The notes under the pieces were generated by a model. The model searched no databases. It had not been told where the DNA came from and was given only the letters and a program-made list of their open reading frames with translations. From Terebella lapidaria (lineage: Eukaryota > Annelida > Polychaeta > Terebellida > Terebellidae), in NCBI GenBank assembly GCA_949152475.1, contig OX424564.1, positions 10,602,001 to 10,666,000 on the forward strand: a stretch of 64,000 bases of DNA, written 5' to 3'. The translations under genes were made by a program, and so were the position numbers. This document shows positions 26,620 through 37,486 of the stretch, piece after piece. The first letter of the stretch is position 1. Each line of letters opens with the position of its first letter.

Positions 26620-27800
26620 CGTAAAGTTAGCCTACTTCACTCAGGTGGATGGCCCGAGTCGCACAGTGTGTGGGTCGGGCCATCCACTATGCCTATGGAA
26701 ATCGGGTCATGGCGTTTGATGATTGTAACTTGTCACTTCTCATAAATTTATGGTAGAATCAGCGACGTGGATGGGGCTTCAAATGTCAAATAACAATCAC
26801 CAAGCGTCAAAAGAGTGCCGACAAAAGACAGATATCAAATGACAAGTGAAACTTGTGAAAAGTGATGTGGCTGATTCTAGGCCCCCTACCATGAATTTAT
26901 GAGAAGTGACAAGTTCCAATCAGGGGTGGCATCAAAGGGGGGTCAGGGAAGTTTAGCCCCCTCGTCGGGGAAACTGGTAAAATAGTTCGGGGAAGATTAT
27001 ATATCGATTCAATGTCACCGTCCGCGTTCGTTGAGCATGTGATTCTTTCTTTCTGTTTAGTCTGACACAATATATCCAGTTTCCACAGCATGTTTGTTGT
27101 TTATAGCGACGCTGAATAAACCGTATACAACATTTCGTTTTGTCAATATATTTAGCAGATATAAACAAAGTTCGCTATTTCTTCCTTCTCAGCCAGCTTC
27201 TGCCAAGCTTTTTTCTTGTCCAATAGACATAATCGTGGGAATATATAAATAAATACAGTTATCCAGAGATCCGAAGCCCGAGGCATAATTCTGGAATGAA
27301 TGATCTTCAATGTATCATTGATCAATCAAAAAATCAAATCAAAATCAAATCAAATCAAAAATCAAATCAAAAAATCAAGATCCATCAAAACCCAATGTAT
27401 CACTGATCCATCGCTCCATTGTCCTAATCATCAAAATTTGGCTGTATTGGTGGTGATAGATTGACACTTACCTTCACAACCTACCAAATAAATCCATAAA
27501 TTTGAGAAAATACAAGTACCTCACAAATTCCGTTAAAACCTCTCCCGATATGCTGTGTATTGCTCTAATAACAATAAAATCTAAAAATTTCCCCAAACTT
27601 TTCCAACTTTTCCAAATTTCCCCAAAAAATTTTCCGCAAACCCCAGACCGGTTTCGCTCCACTCATCTTTAGCCCCCCTGTCGGGGAACCTAGCCCCTGT
27701 GTCAAAACTTCCCTGGTGCCACCCCTGGTTCCAATCATCAAACGCCATGTCGTGACCCGATTTCCACCCCAGAGTGAAGTAACTTTACCTATCCTGTCAG
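26620..27800. repeat. Long inverted repeat split by a hAT MITE
   Basis: The left arm (about 26620-26760, with TGGAAATCGGGTCATGGCGT and ACTTGTCACTTCTCATAAAT) is mirrored by 26884-26920 plus 27728-27800 once the MITE between them is set aside. The outermost parts pair GTAAAGTTA...CTTCACTC with GAGTGAAGTAACTTTAC. It may be a foldback MITE, or subterminal inverted repeats of the host Kolobok element. Confidence 0.7.
26921..27727. mobile_element. hAT-type MITE
   Basis: An 807 bp unit starts CAGGGGTGGCATCA and ends TGGTGCCACCCCTG, flanked by the exact 8 bp direct repeat GTTCCAAT (26913-26920, 27728-27735). An 8 bp target duplication with CAGGGGTGG ends is the hAT signature. Subterminal mirrored blocks (TTTAGCCCCCTCGTCGGGGA against GGTTCCCCGACAGGGGGGCT) extend the pairing. 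The interior has an AATCA-rich simple repeat (27325-27390) and a variant of the GGTGGTAATAGATTGATACTTAC motif at 27449. No transposase is present. Confidence 0.88.
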
Positions 27801-28296
27801 AAACTTGCGAGTTTCTGTCAAACCTTCACCAGTTCACAGTTCACCACACACTGACACAGTGACAGTCACCAGTGAGTGGACGTGCCGCCTGTGTGGCTGA
27901 CGAGTCATATCGACTATCCATCTTTGTCTTGTTACTATTGGTATGATCAGATAGTGATTGGACGAAAGTAGGAAGATCAAAAACATTTTCAAAGATGGTG
28001 CGACGGTGTGTGGTTTTGGCATGTGGTGGACTACCTGAGCCCCAAGTGCGAGGAACTCACGTTTTCCCTTTCACCAACGGAGTGCCTGACCAGCGATGGC
28101 TAAGATTTGTGCGAGTCTGGAGATCTAACTTTGTGCCTTCAAAACACAGCCACGTGTGTTCTGAACATTTCCAACCAAATGACTTCGTCAACTATGAAGA
28201 GTTTAAAGCTGGTAAGAAATTTTGAAAAATGCCAAATTTGAACGCAAGGGTTGCATGAACAATAACATGGGCAATCTCAGACATATAGGGTATATA

Positions 28297-28864
28297 CTAA
28301 AGTTCATCCATCAGTGAAACACGCTTTTTGGCCGTAGTTTTGTTATAAACAATCGGATCAACTTGAAATTTTGTGTGTATTTATTGGGCATCATGCCGTA
28401 ATTTTTCACCATAGAGTTCTATCTCAAAAATTGAGAAAGTTGGCAATCTAACCCAATGTTAAATTTCAGCCTCAACATGGAATTTCAAAGTCTGCACAAA
28501 ACACAACAATTTTTATTCGATGTACGAGTTATATATTACTTCAGAATACACGTATTAACTCAATATAGACTGACTATGCCTTCCGACTCTAAATCAACAC
28601 AATACAATGTAGGTTCATTCTGTATGGGCATAAACACGAAAAAAGCCTCGAATTTGTTGAAATTTACTTGATCACATTTCCGACTGAAATTTAGCATTGG
28701 GTTAGATTGCCAACTTTTTAAATTTTTTAGATATAATTCTGACATTAGTGAAAAATTACAGCATGGTACCCAATGGACAAACACAAAATTTCAAGTTGAT
28801 CCTATCATCCAAAACGAAACTACGGCCAAAGAGCGTGTTCCACTGATGGACGAACTTCACTTTA
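28297..28864. repeat. Foldback repeat in transposase intron 1
   Basis: Arms of about 176-183 bp (28297-28472 and 28682-28864) are inverted and roughly 80% alike. They share TTCATCCATCAGTG against its complement, and GGCAATCTAACCCAATG near the inner ends. The roughly 200 bp centre is AT-rich. I see no clear target duplication, so the outer limits are approximate. Confidence 0.75.
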
Positions 28865-28918
28865 ATTTTGCCGCAACGCTGAATTCACGAACAGTGATAT
28901 TTTTTTAAAGCTGTTTTA

Positions 28919-29285
28919 TATGGAATTCCCATTACGAGCTATAAACTGATACAGACATGTGACCTGCGAGGTAAAACTGCGACCTGCGAGGTGAAAACTG
29001 CGACCTGCGAGGTTGAACTGCGACATGCGAGGTTAAACTGCGACCTGCGAGGTTAAACTGCGACCTGCGAGCTCATGTTACCAAAGTGCTACCTGTTTGC
29101 AACAAAATACAACCTAAATATTTGGTAGGTCTATATACATTTTCCGTATTAAACCATGGTTTACTACGGAATAAGCCATATCTAGCCTATAATGTCATTT
29201 TTCGTTTCTATACTAGCTCGCAGGTCGCAGTACGCAGGTCGCAGCTCGCAGGTCGCAGCTCGCGGTTCGTAATGGGAATTCCATA
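28919..29285. mobile_element. Small TIR element with 21 bp internal repeats
   Basis: The ends are TATGGAATTCCCATTACGAG and its mirror (29266-29285), flanked on both sides by GTTTTA (28913-28918, 29286-29291). Inside the left end, CTGCGACCTGCGAGGTTAAA-type units of about 21 bp repeat six times (28976-29070). Near the right end the complementary GCAGGTCGCAGCTC units repeat about four times in inverse orientation. It has no coding capacity and lies in intron 1 of the THAP transposase. Confidence 0.78.
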
Positions 29286-31227
29286 GTTTTATCCTTTTGA
29301 TAGATGTTTATGAAAAATGTAACATTTCTGCACTCAGTTGGGAGTTTAGCATGTTAGTGGTTGTATGGAAATCATTGATTTGCACATTTCAGCCAACGAA
29401 ATTGCAAAATTGGCAAGGGTTTTTCAGCAATTCAAGCTGAATATTGTCACCAATGTAGACTATATTTGGATTTTGTGTGAATGAAGGCTAAGCCTGATAT
29501 GTTAATTGGTGCCAAATATGGACATTCCTCTTCTGGTAGGTCCAGTAGACTAGTGAAATGTATCAGATGCTTATCTCTGATGATCAGTCATACTGACATG
29601 CACATCTTATAATTGTGTGTGTCAACATTTGAACCATCGAAAGATTTGAACCATCATTGTTTTGTTGCAGGTGTTGTGAAACTACTACGGTTGAAGCAAG
29701 GAGTTTTTCCCACGGTACAGCCCTCAAACGAAAAGCTGAACAATGTGCTTCTGAGGCCGAGGAAATCGAAGACTGGTATGTACCTGTGATTGTTATGAAT
29801 ATGGTGTATTGTATCTATACAACTATTTGCATGGGTGTTTGCCTGCTTCGGGTATATCATGATTCATGGTACTGATATTTTGTCACGGTACTGTCATTTG
29901 TACTTAATCAGGTCCTTGCTATTCCGAGAATGTCTTCAAGACCACGGAGACATTTGCCGAGTCGAGGAGTCAAGATGTTGTCAAGATGGATCCAGCGCGG
30001 GTAAATCTTCAACAAAAATATGTTCTCACTTCTATTCAGAGAAATATGTTAGTTTTTCAACTTTACTATCTAATTATCAGTTTCTAAATCTCTGGATGTG
30101 TTCGTGATAATTTAATCCTATTCAAAGATTGGGAAAAAAATTAACATGTGTTAAGTGTGAACAGTTTGGATGTTTGTTACATGTATTTGTGCATCCACTG
30201 ACCCTTCAGGAGATCAAAGGGCCTAAACAGGTTATTCAACCACCTCTATCAGTGACTGAGGAAAGCGTTGAAGAATCGAGAGATCCTGTCTTGGTGGGTC
30301 CTCCACATTACGATTGGCACCCACTCATGTCATCGAAAGGTGAGTAGACATAGCTGAAGTCCTGTGTGAATTGGTTCCACTGGTAATAAGATCTTATTTT
30401 CCATTACAGCAATGATGGTGGGATATTTTCAATTTTCCCCTTAAACGCTCATAATTTTGATGTTGAACAAACTGAAGTTTACCTTGAAAAAATATATTAT
30501 TTTGCATGGCCTATATATTGAAATTTCATCCATCAGGTGTCCAAACTGCCCAACCCGTCCAGAACAACAACAGCGCATCGAGGAGTTGTCAGGCGAACCT
30601 TGCCAACCTCCCACCGTTGGAGCTGCTAACAGTGGTGTGTTCTAACGGTGGCGTGTTCATAATACAGCTACTTGTGTCCTCGTGTGTTACCTTGAAATTC
30701 TTGCTATATACAGTGGTCCCTTTCAGACCCATTGATCTTACCTCCTGGCAACAAAATCAAGGTTTTATCTGAGAAGAAGTTTTTCTACAGGTGTTCATCT
30801 ACATGAAAATGTTAAACTTTTCCAAATAACGTCTTTGTTGAGGGGACGTCTTCATTGAGGGAGTCCTGTATGAGTGAAAATATTGCTATTTGAGGGGGGA
30901 CATCTGTTTGTAGGTGGCTTACAACGTAATTTTGTATTACATGTATTCCTGGCCTAATAATGTTAAATCGTGTATTATTCCTTGTGTACTCCAGAAGGCA
31001 ACTGAAGCACCGATGGAGCAGGTGGCAGATAGTGAGTCTAACAAGGAGCCTGACGACATGAGTGAAGCTGGATTTGACCCTGAGGATGAGTTGTGGGAAC
31101 CGGCTGAGGACTGTGATGACCACACTGATTCAATCGAAGAAAATTCTGACATTGAAGTCAACTACAATTATTCATTGTGAGTATACATTAGTCTGAAGCC
31201 AAAATGCCCAATATAGGTGCTCACAGA

Positions 31228-31848
31228 TGTAGAATATTTATGACTGTTATGGCCCGAAACCCGCCCCTGACACATTCTCCCACTCGACATACACGGCACA
31301 GATTCATCACATGACTTCATACTTACTTACCTTACGTCACCGGGCATGCACCGTCCTCGCACCACATCTACATGTAAACAACACTGCTCACGTTAACACT
31401 TCCTACAATCCCACCAATCACCACATTCCCAGACACATGACTCCGCCCACACAGACATGACATCACTTTCCCGCCATTTCACATGAACACCTGCCACATT
31501 ACGCGGGAAAACCCACACACATCATGGACTTAGCCCCGCGCTTTCCCACGGACATTGTAGTAGTTGAGAAATCTGTTGAAGAGAGAAGTTGTATTGAGAG
31601 GTACTAAGCCAAAAGATTGTGATTAGAGGATATCAAATTTATACAGGACTATTAATACTTCGGACTATTGTGGGGATTACGATTGAATGTGAGAGTGATC
31701 GTACATCGGACTTAATCATCCCAATAAACATCGGATATTGTTGCAATTGAAGTCGGACTTCCTGTTGGTGTGTTCACGCACAACATACATCGTACTATTC
31801 GATCAGTGGGCGTAATAGCCGCCCGAAGAACTACGCTATTCCGTCACA
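31228..31848 (+). repeat. 5' LTR of element 1
   Basis: It starts TGTAGAATATTTATGACTGT, ends in CA and is matched by 38733-39353. A candidate poly(A) signal AATAAA lies near 31724. The preceding CAGA (31224-31227) is the target duplication. Confidence 0.96.
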
Positions 31849-31849
31849 T

Positions 31850-31862
31850 TGGTGCCGTGACC
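31850..31862 (+). promoter_or_regulatory. Primer binding site of element 1
   Basis: TGGTGCCGTGACC starts one base after the LTR, as expected for a tRNA-primed LTR element. The TGG start pairs with a tRNA CCA end. The same 13 bases occupy this place in element 2. I did not identify which tRNA it matches. Confidence 0.9.
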
Positions 31863-31917
31863 AGGATAGCGAAGGCCAGTTCTCGGCTTACGAACTATCC
31901 CGAAGTACGAACTTTTG

Positions 31918-34413
31918 ATGAATACCCGATCTACGACTCGGAACCTGATCGGACCAAGCCCGGAAGATGAGGTGACGATGAATCCGGTCCCAGCGAACCA
32001 GCGAACTGCACGACCAAGGTCAGTGGCGATGAGCGATACTATTACGCTATCGCAAGTACAACCGCCAAACGAACTGTACGAACTATCGTCGGCGGCATCC
32101 GTAGAGTACATGCCGGACTGGATGCGAGCCGATAGTAACCTCGAAGAACTGTTGGACGGTGACCCGTACCAGCCGTCGCGCACGGTGACAGAAATCCTTG
32201 ACGCGCATGCGCGGTCATACCATGCGACACCTGCCGGACCGCCAAGGACGCGACCAAGCGACGGAAGTGAAACGGACTATGCGCGCTTCCAGCGCCAACC
32301 CAATACCGATCCGCTACCTAAGTCGGTGAGTGTACGACCAACGAACTATGACAATTCCATGTTAACGCACCCGCCGAGTCGGTCGCGTGTCCAACAATGG
32401 TCGCATGAATCGGATACGCGTGCTGAACTGTATCCGCGACACGACAATGTAATGTCGCGCCCATCGGTAACAATCCACACACTGACGCGACCCGACCGAA
32501 CCCCGCCGGTGTACTCCAGAGTACCGGCCGACCCAGTTGTCACGGGAGAGCTGCCGGATGTCCACCTGCCGAACCGGAGAAGAGCCGCCACCGAGAGTAC
32601 CCCCGCGGCCGACCCCAGGTTCAACGCCGTCCAGACGAACGACCCGCCGACGCGATTCTACGCACCCGCGCCGAGATCGGAGGTCCGATACACCAGCGAC
32701 ACCATCGATCGCCGACCGCGCAACATCGGAGTACCGATCTCCGACACCAGCGAAAACACGCACCCCGCGCATCTACCACCACCGGTAGTCAACATCGGAC
32801 CATCGCACGGCGAACCGTCGCTACCAGCGGAACATTCCGCCTCACACGGCTACGTGCCCAACCATGGAAATGCGGTGCCCATGCACAATCATGGGGGAGT
32901 AGCAGTATCGAACTATGGAAATGCGGTGCCCATGCACAATCATGGGGGAGTAGCTGTACCAAACCATGGAGTACCAGCGTACGGTGTTGCCGCGTACAAT
33001 CACGGAATAGTGCCCAATTTGGGAATTGTGCCGCAAAACCCTGGAGTAGCAGTTCCAAGTGTGTACGCTCCTGGTTCGGGATACCAGTTCCCACAAATGC
33101 CACACCCAACTCCGTCATACGGAATGCCGGAAATGTCGCCGCCATACGGACCGGTCTCCCAAACCGCGCCGTTGTCAAATCACGCTGGCTACCCGCCCGC
33201 ACCCGACGCCACGCCATACGTCGTACCGGTCACCATGACCACTGCCGCACCGACCACGGAGGTCGCGCCGCCAACTCCCGCCGTTTCTGCGACGACTGCC
33301 CACGCTACGACAGCGGCATCACAAGCGCCCATCATCCAGACGCTAGCGCTGAGTACTGCCAAACCAGCACAGTGGCGAGCCACGTTTAAGGAGGGTAATC
33401 TAAATCAGTACCTCCGTAGCTTCGAACAGTTTACGGCTGCATTCACGTACACGGACCTGAACAAAACTACGACATTCCGTAGTACGTTACGCGGACGAGC
33501 GGAAGCAATCACTCTGAACATTCCGTTCAACACGCCTTGGGATGAATTCAGGCGTCGTCTCCTGGAAGGATGGGAACCCGCCGCCCGCCGACAATCGAAA
33601 CGAGACGACTTCCCGTTCTTGAAGCGTGAACGGAAAGAAGATGCCGAACATTTCCTTGAACGGCTACAAGCCATAGCAGAACAGGTGTTCGATGACGTCA
33701 CACCTGAGTTTCTCCAACGAACTGTTATTTCGCAATTTGTCAATGGTCAGCCTGACCATATTGCGGATAGACTTTGTGTAATGACATTTACTTCGTACAG
33801 CGACGCACTCACAGCTGTACTGAAAGCGGAGAGTCGACAGCAACGGATCAAGAGGGACCGACCACACGATACCCGCCGAGCGGACGCTACCTACCACGGG
33901 TACGTCAACGACACGGAAATGAATGACGAACTTTCATGTGCGATCGGACAATCGAACCATTGGGATACGCCCACTCCCGATCAGATCGCTGCGTATTACG
34001 ACCCCGCCGATAGCGACACGACCGGACTGCAAGGGTGTGAGGAACATTCAGTCCCTTCCTGCTCTCGCGAATGGGTCGCGGAAGCATTCCAGTGTGCTGT
34101 CAGTGATGAGTGCGGACAATATGGTGAGAACACACTGTACTCTGTCCTACGAGCCACCGCTCAAGCTCGTGGCGACCGTCCGACGCCTCATGGTCGAACT
34201 GAAATATGTTTCTTCTGCAAGAAACCGGGACACAGATGGGTACGGTGTTTCCGTTTGAAGGACATATTGGTACGAAACGGAATGAAACCGTTCCCGCCAC
34301 GCTCTGGCGCAAATCGGAATAACGGACAGATCGGTATACCGAACTTGAACTCTCAGCCATTGGCTACGACGCCACCGGCCCAGCCACCACCACAGGCCAG
34401 GCCGTCAAACTAA
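31918..34413 (+). CDS. gag: Gag polyprotein of LTR element 1
   Basis: A long open frame of about 831 residues starts at ATG 31918, just inside the primer binding site. The N-terminal half is proline-, serine- and histidine-rich with repeated HGNAVPMHNHGGVAV units near residues 310-350. A capsid-like region follows around residues 490-650 (FEQFTAAF, PWDEFRRRLLEGW, QFVNGQPDHIADRL), and a single CCHC zinc knuckle, CFFCKKPGHRWVRC, lies near residue 765. The order proline-rich head, capsid, knuckle is that of Ty3/gypsy Gag, which packages the element RNA in virus-like particles. The knuckle matches the element 2 knuckle (CYFCRKQGHFWLKC) in spacing. Confidence 0.9.
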   Translation: MNTRSTTRNLIGPSPEDEVTMNPVPANQRTARPRSVAMSDTITLSQVQPPNELYELSSAASVEYMPDWMRADSNLEELLDGDPYQPSRTVTEILDAHARSYHATPAGPPRTRPSDGSETDYARFQRQPNTDPLPKSVSVRPTNYDNSMLTHPPSRSRVQQWSHESDTRAELYPRHDNVMSRPSVTIHTLTRPDRTPPVYSRVPADPVVTGELPDVHLPNRRRAATESTPAADPRFNAVQTNDPPTRFYAPAPRSEVRYTSDTIDRRPRNIGVPISDTSENTHPAHLPPPVVNIGPSHGEPSLPAEHSASHGYVPNHGNAVPMHNHGGVAVSNYGNAVPMHNHGGVAVPNHGVPAYGVAAYNHGIVPNLGIVPQNPGVAVPSVYAPGSGYQFPQMPHPTPSYGMPEMSPPYGPVSQTAPLSNHAGYPPAPDATPYVVPVTMTTAAPTTEVAPPTPAVSATTAHATTAASQAPIIQTLALSTAKPAQWRATFKEGNLNQYLRSFEQFTAAFTYTDLNKTTTFRSTLRGRAEAITLNIPFNTPWDEFRRRLLEGWEPAARRQSKRDDFPFLKRERKEDAEHFLERLQAIAEQVFDDVTPEFLQRTVISQFVNGQPDHIADRLCVMTFTSYSDALTAVLKAESRQQRIKRDRPHDTRRADATYHGYVNDTEMNDELSCAIGQSNHWDTPTPDQIAAYYDPADSDTTGLQGCEEHSVPSCSREWVAEAFQCAVSDECGQYGENTLYSVLRATAQARGDRPTPHGRTEICFFCKKPGHRWVRCFRLKDILVRNGMKPFPPRSGANRNNGQIGIPNLNSQPLATTPPAQPPPQARPSN

Positions 34414-34478
34414 GGGAGGAAGGAACTGCGGAGCAAGAACCTTCCATTAAATCGAGCTACGCTCAAAGCTCCAAACCA

Positions 34479-36194
34479 GTGGTTGTGTCCACAGCCACGA
34501 ACACGACACCGCTCAAGTTGGCGCTGACACCACGGGCCCTTCCGCTCCGCGAAGGGGTGTGCGCCAAGTGTGCTTCGTCGACTTCAGGTACGGAATCCCT
34601 CCACGAAGGGGTGTCGGAACCATTGCCACGCAGGCCATCACGGACTAATCATCACGAAGGGGTGTCGTCACGCACCGTCAGACGGATTAAGGTGGTTCCC
34701 GTTGGACCCGAGAAATACTCCCTGGACAGTGATACCATGACATCACCGGTCTTATCTCGGATGATCTCCATACGCCACCTCGGAATACAACGGACTGTTG
34801 AGAGAGTAAAGCGCCGGTTTTACTGGCCAGGTCTCGCCTTGGATGTTGCCCGCTGGTGCGCCCGCTGCCCGCAGTGTGTGTCACGAAAAGGAAAACCAGC
34901 GCCCAAGAAATCGCCTCTAACGCAACTACCGACTGGGGCGCCATTTGATCGTATTGCCATGGATATCTTAGATACCCATAAAGTTACCGGACGAGGTCAC
35001 AGGTACATTCTTGTCATATCGGACTACTTTTCACAGTACACGGACGCATTCCCGCTCCGCCGCCATACGGCCAAAAATGTCGCCGATGTTTTGGTGAATC
35101 GTTGGATCGTGTACCACGGGGTACCGAAAGCCATACACAGCGACCAAGGAACGGAATTTGAGTCGTCGTTATTTCGGAGTGTTGTACGCCTTCTGGGCGC
35201 CAAGAAAATTCGGACCACGCCCTACCGCCCACAAAGTGACGGTCAAGTCGAACGATTCAATCGGACTTTGTTGAATATGTTGAGTGCATTCGTCAGTGAT
35301 CGAGGGAATGACTGGGATCTGCACTTACCATATGTACTCATGGCGTACCGCACCTCGGTGCACTCTTCTACCGGGTGTACACCACACCTGATGGTATACG
35401 GACATGAATGCAATTTGCCTGTTGACTTGATGTTTCCTTCGTATGACCCAGAACCGCTACCTCCATGCGGACCTGAATACGTCGAGTATCTCCGAACCGC
35501 CATCAGAGCTGCCCATGGGTTTGCGCAAGACCATCTGCAAAAAGCTGCAACCCGCCAGAAAATGGGGTATGACGCACATGCGAAATCTCGCCCTCAGTTC
35601 CAGCCGGGAGAATTGGTACGGTACTACTACCTGCCCCTCACCCAGAACAACAAATTCGCCCGACCCTGGACCGGACCCCGGAGAGTCCTGGAACGCGTAA
35701 CTGAGGTAGACTATCGAATTGCTCTAGTCTCCAATCTACGAAATACTAGAGTCGTCCATCTGGATGTCATCAAACCGTACGAAGGCGACGCACAGTTGTT
35801 GCACCTTCAACCTCAAGTCGGATCGCCACCTGAGTCGTCAAGTAGCACAGACTCCAAGACCGAACCATCGAACGATCCCCTGGAGCTCCTCAAGGAATTC
35901 CTCTACCCTTGGGACGTCACCGTACAAGACAAGTTGTCAGATACAGATCGGACTACCGAGAATGATACTTCGTCATCACCCGCCAGTCGGAGAAGTCCCG
36001 CAATCGGACCGCGACGCCGTCGCCAGAAGCGAAAATCGCGCAAGACGAACTCTAGTGCTTCACAGAGAGCGCCAGAACCCCGCGGACCCAAACCCGCGAT
36101 TGTTACGGACTCATCAACAAGCGAGGCTACGCCCCAGCCTGCTCCGTACAATCGACCCAGACGCACGATTCGCCGCCCAGCCCGGTTCAGATAA
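34479..36194 (+). CDS. Integrase region of pol, LTR element 1
   Basis: The open frame has the HHCC zinc-binding start (HLGIQRTVERV ending CARCPQC), a DDE core (DILDTHKVTGRG, HSDQGTEFES, RPQSDGQVERF) and a GPY/F-type tail (KFARPWTGPRRVLERV) followed by a basic C terminus. It joins the DNA copy to the host genome. The frame begins without ATG at its mapped start, as expected for pol, which this family expresses by read-through or frameshifting from gag. The sequence is closely alike to the integrase of element 2. Its first 60 residues carry three HEGV/REGV units whose DNA repeats the polypurine motif. Confidence 0.9.
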   Translation: MVVSTATNTTPLKLALTPRALPLREGVCAKCASSTSGTESLHEGVSEPLPRRPSRTNHHEGVSSRTVRRIKVVPVGPEKYSLDSDTMTSPVLSRMISIRHLGIQRTVERVKRRFYWPGLALDVARWCARCPQCVSRKGKPAPKKSPLTQLPTGAPFDRIAMDILDTHKVTGRGHRYILVISDYFSQYTDAFPLRRHTAKNVADVLVNRWIVYHGVPKAIHSDQGTEFESSLFRSVVRLLGAKKIRTTPYRPQSDGQVERFNRTLLNMLSAFVSDRGNDWDLHLPYVLMAYRTSVHSSTGCTPHLMVYGHECNLPVDLMFPSYDPEPLPPCGPEYVEYLRTAIRAAHGFAQDHLQKAATRQKMGYDAHAKSRPQFQPGELVRYYYLPLTQNNKFARPWTGPRRVLERVTEVDYRIALVSNLRNTRVVHLDVIKPYEGDAQLLHLQPQVGSPPESSSSTDSKTEPSNDPLELLKEFLYPWDVTVQDKLSDTDRTTENDTSSSPASRRSPAIGPRRRRQKRKSRKTNSSASQRAPEPRGPKPAIVTDSSTSEATPQPAPYNRPRRTIRRPARFR

Positions 36195-37486
36195 CCACGG
36201 CTGTGCCAAGGGACTGATCTCAATGATGATGAATAAATGCCTGTCTATTGGACTATAATGTCATATCACCCCAAAATATATTTATAATATAATAATATTA
36301 TGTACATATTCATTTCAATAACCATTTTTATGTACTGATGTCAGTGAGGCAATTTTCATATATAATATTGATATGGCGTTATAATATTGATGCTGGTTAC
36401 GATACTATAATGTGGTATATGTGTGTTATGCATTGCATATAACTTCGTACTTCTCCATACCATCTCGCGCCTGTTGCACACTACCTAAATATTGCATGAC
36501 TAACAATTCCACCCATGTGTCAGCCGTCATGTCCTGTCGTGAGTAAGATCACTTTGTCGCGGACGAGGTGAGAGGATAGCCGTCTTCCGAGCAAGCGTCT
36601 GATAAGAGCCTCTGCTCCCCCTACGCACAATTCAGGGGAATGCCCTCAGGAGCAGAATTCAGCTATGAACAAACCTCTGCATTCCAACGCGCGATCTGTC
36701 ATCACATTCATTAAAAATTATGCAACGCGCCACGGCAGGGCCGCCCAGATCACCCCATCACCCCTCATGATAATATCAGCGGTTCCATTATCTACGGCAC
36801 TAGATGACAATGAACGGACTGAGCAAACTTCTGTGAGCTTGGTATTTATACCTCAGCATACGTACGGACAGTGATCATCTGTTTAAACAAGTTGGTCAAA
36901 AGTTTATTGTGTGCTAACTGTGCAGATAAGGAACGGACTAATTGTAAGAGTTCACACGGAAAAGCATGAAGCGCAAATAAACACTGAAGCCGCCCGCGGC
37001 ACCTCCATATAAACATTCCCAGTTAACTTCAATAGAGAGTGGAAGCACGTAAAAGGTGCAGTAATTTTGACTGTATGCTAGACGGACAGTGAAATGATTG
37101 GATTACGTTATCCAGAAGTTTGTGTCGGACTATGGGAAAATAGAGCAGCTGTGTGCTAACCTACTGCCCCGCTTGACTGGTGTGATGAACCAGAGCTTTG
37201 ATGTACACGCGTTGCCTAGGTGATGGACCGCCCCCTCTTCGCACGACTGAGAGCCGAGATGGATCAAGCGAACGTAAAAAAACGTATAAGACAATAAGAC
37301 AGAGCGCACCCCCCGATTAGAGAAAACCGCAAAAGACACTGTCAGCACTTTGTGTGTGTACGGATGCCAGATAAGCAGGAAAGTTTTAGAAGTGGGTCAT
37401 TCTGGCTGCGGACACTGGAGAGTTAACATCTATCGAATAAGTGTTGAATATCAATAGTGTTCTTATAAGACAGTTGACTATATCTT
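36195..37486 (+). other. Internal region of LTR element 1 without recognised gene
   Basis: About 1.3 kb between the integrase region and the third ORF. It is AT-richer than the flanking coding parts and has no open frame of note. I see no RT-like or envelope-like sequence in it. Confidence 0.6.

Noticed and set aside
28976-29270. CRISPR-like array of CTGCGACCTGCGAGGT units
   Set aside because: Units are contiguous without unique spacers, and lie between inverted repeats in an animal transposon intron.
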